From: an uncultured Actinomycetes bacterium
GTDB taxonomy: Bacteria; Actinomycetota; Actinomycetes; Nanopelagicales; Nanopelagicaceae
NCBI GenBank assembly: GCA_903922325.1
Contig: CAIXTG010000069.1
Coordinates: 1-5,283 of the forward strand
Direction of reading: 5' to 3'
DNA: 5,283 nt
Shown: in pieces, positions 5,013 to 5,283 of the stretch
Layout: every line of letters starts with the position of its first letter
Numbering within the stretch: the first letter of the stretch is position 1
Notes under the pieces: model-generated
The model's input: the letters and a program-made list of their open reading frames with translations, nothing else
What the model was told of the DNA's origin: nothing
Databases searched by the model: none
Program-made: the position numbers and the translations under genes

Positions 5013-5283
5013 ATGGCAAATGTCGTATTCGACAAAGCATCACGTATCTACCCAGGCACAACTGTGCCAGCAGTTAACGAACTTGAACTCACTGTAAATG
5101 ATGGTGAATTTCTAGTTCTAGTTGGTCCTTCAGGTTGCGGTAAATCAACATCACTTCGTATGTTGGCCGGACTTGAAGAAATCGATGCCGGTCGTATTTT
5201 AATCGGTGATCGTGACGTAACAAATGTTGCGCCAAAAGATCGCGATATCGCGATGGTTTTCCAGTCATATGCGCTTTACCCAC
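5013..5283 (+). CDS. MalK/UgpC/MsmK-type carbohydrate ABC transporter ATP-binding protein, N-terminal part (runs off right edge)
   Basis: The gene begins at ATG 5013-5015 and is open to the window edge, giving 90 codons of an expected 350-380 residues. The translation starts MANVVFDKASRIYPGT. It contains the Walker A GPSGCGKST at 38-46, the family block LRMLAGLEEIDAGRI (48-62), and PKDRDIAMVFQSYALYP (74-90) with the Q-loop glutamine at 84. The GPSGCGKST plus DRDIAMVFQSYALYPH pattern is diagnostic of the CUT1 oligosaccharide/glycerol-phosphate ATPase family. One such ATPase often serves several sugar importers in Actinobacteria (MsmK/MsiK behaviour), so the absence of visible permease or binding-protein genes beside it would not be strange. 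Which sugar it serves cannot be read from this fragment. The C-terminal regulatory OB-like domain, Walker B and signature motif lie outside the window. It is divergent from the CNNM gene. Confidence 0.95.
   Translation, partial: MANVVFDKASRIYPGTTVPAVNELELTVNDGEFLVLVGPSGCGKSTSLRMLAGLEEIDAGRILIGDRDVTNVAPKDRDIAMVFQSYALYP

Noticed and set aside
4831..5061. Minus-strand open frame crossing the divergent intergenic region
   Set aside because: It overlaps the starts of both flanking genes in another frame and shows no recognisable domain or ribosome site.
5089..5283. Minus-strand open frame at the right edge
   Set aside because: It is antisense to the MalK-type ATPase, whose Walker A and Q-loop are unmistakable on the plus strand.
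1..5283. CRISPR array, insertion sequence, prophage, toxin-antitoxin or defence genes
   Set aside because: There are no spaced direct repeats, transposase motifs, terminal inverted repeats or phage/defence domains; all the real genes belong to ordinary housekeeping or transport families.

Overview
The window looks like a compact, moderately low-GC actinobacterial chromosome (all genes close-packed, TTG and GTG/ATG starts, Shine-Dalgarno sites on some genes and probable leaderless or near-leaderless starts on others). The gene set and base composition would suit the freshwater planktonic Actinobacteria (acI / Nanopelagicales type), but that assignment is inference from style and was not tested against any database.

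Layout. Five genes run leftward on the minus strand from about 4850 to the left edge. In transcription order they are a CNNM/CBS-domain (HlyC/CorC-type) membrane protein, tryptophanyl-tRNA synthetase (trpS), a divergent BMP-family periplasmic-type binding protein (called BMP2 here), a second canonical BMP-family binding protein (BMP1), and the first 74 codons of a sugar/nucleoside-type ABC ATPase that runs off the left edge. A sixth gene starts at 5013 on the plus strand, divergent from the CNNM gene. It is the N-terminal 90 codons of a MalK/UgpC/MsmK-type carbohydrate ABC ATPase and runs off the right edge.

How they fit together. The CNNM gene, trpS and BMP2 are tightly packed (20-bp gap, then a 4-bp ATGA overlap) and look like one transcription unit. 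After a 186-bp gap rich in short inverted repeats comes BMP1. It has a strong Shine-Dalgarno sequence, a TTG start, a codon choice typical of a highly expressed gene, and a perfect 14-bp stem plus U-tract terminator. The ATPase follows that terminator, probably with its own leaderless promoter. BMP1 plus this ATPase, and the permeases expected beyond the left edge, should form a nucleoside-type (BmpA/NupN-like) ABC importer. BMP2 may feed the same transporter a different ligand.

Novelty. I do not see a convincing undescribed system. The points most worth checking are: the TAGTAC-type inverted-repeat cluster before BMP1; a cysteine pair conserved between the two diverged BMP proteins, neither of which has a lipobox; the trpS-BMP2 translational overlap; the contrast in codon bias between the two BMP genes; and the GC-richer hairpin-forming stretch between the divergent CNNM and ABC ATPase genes.
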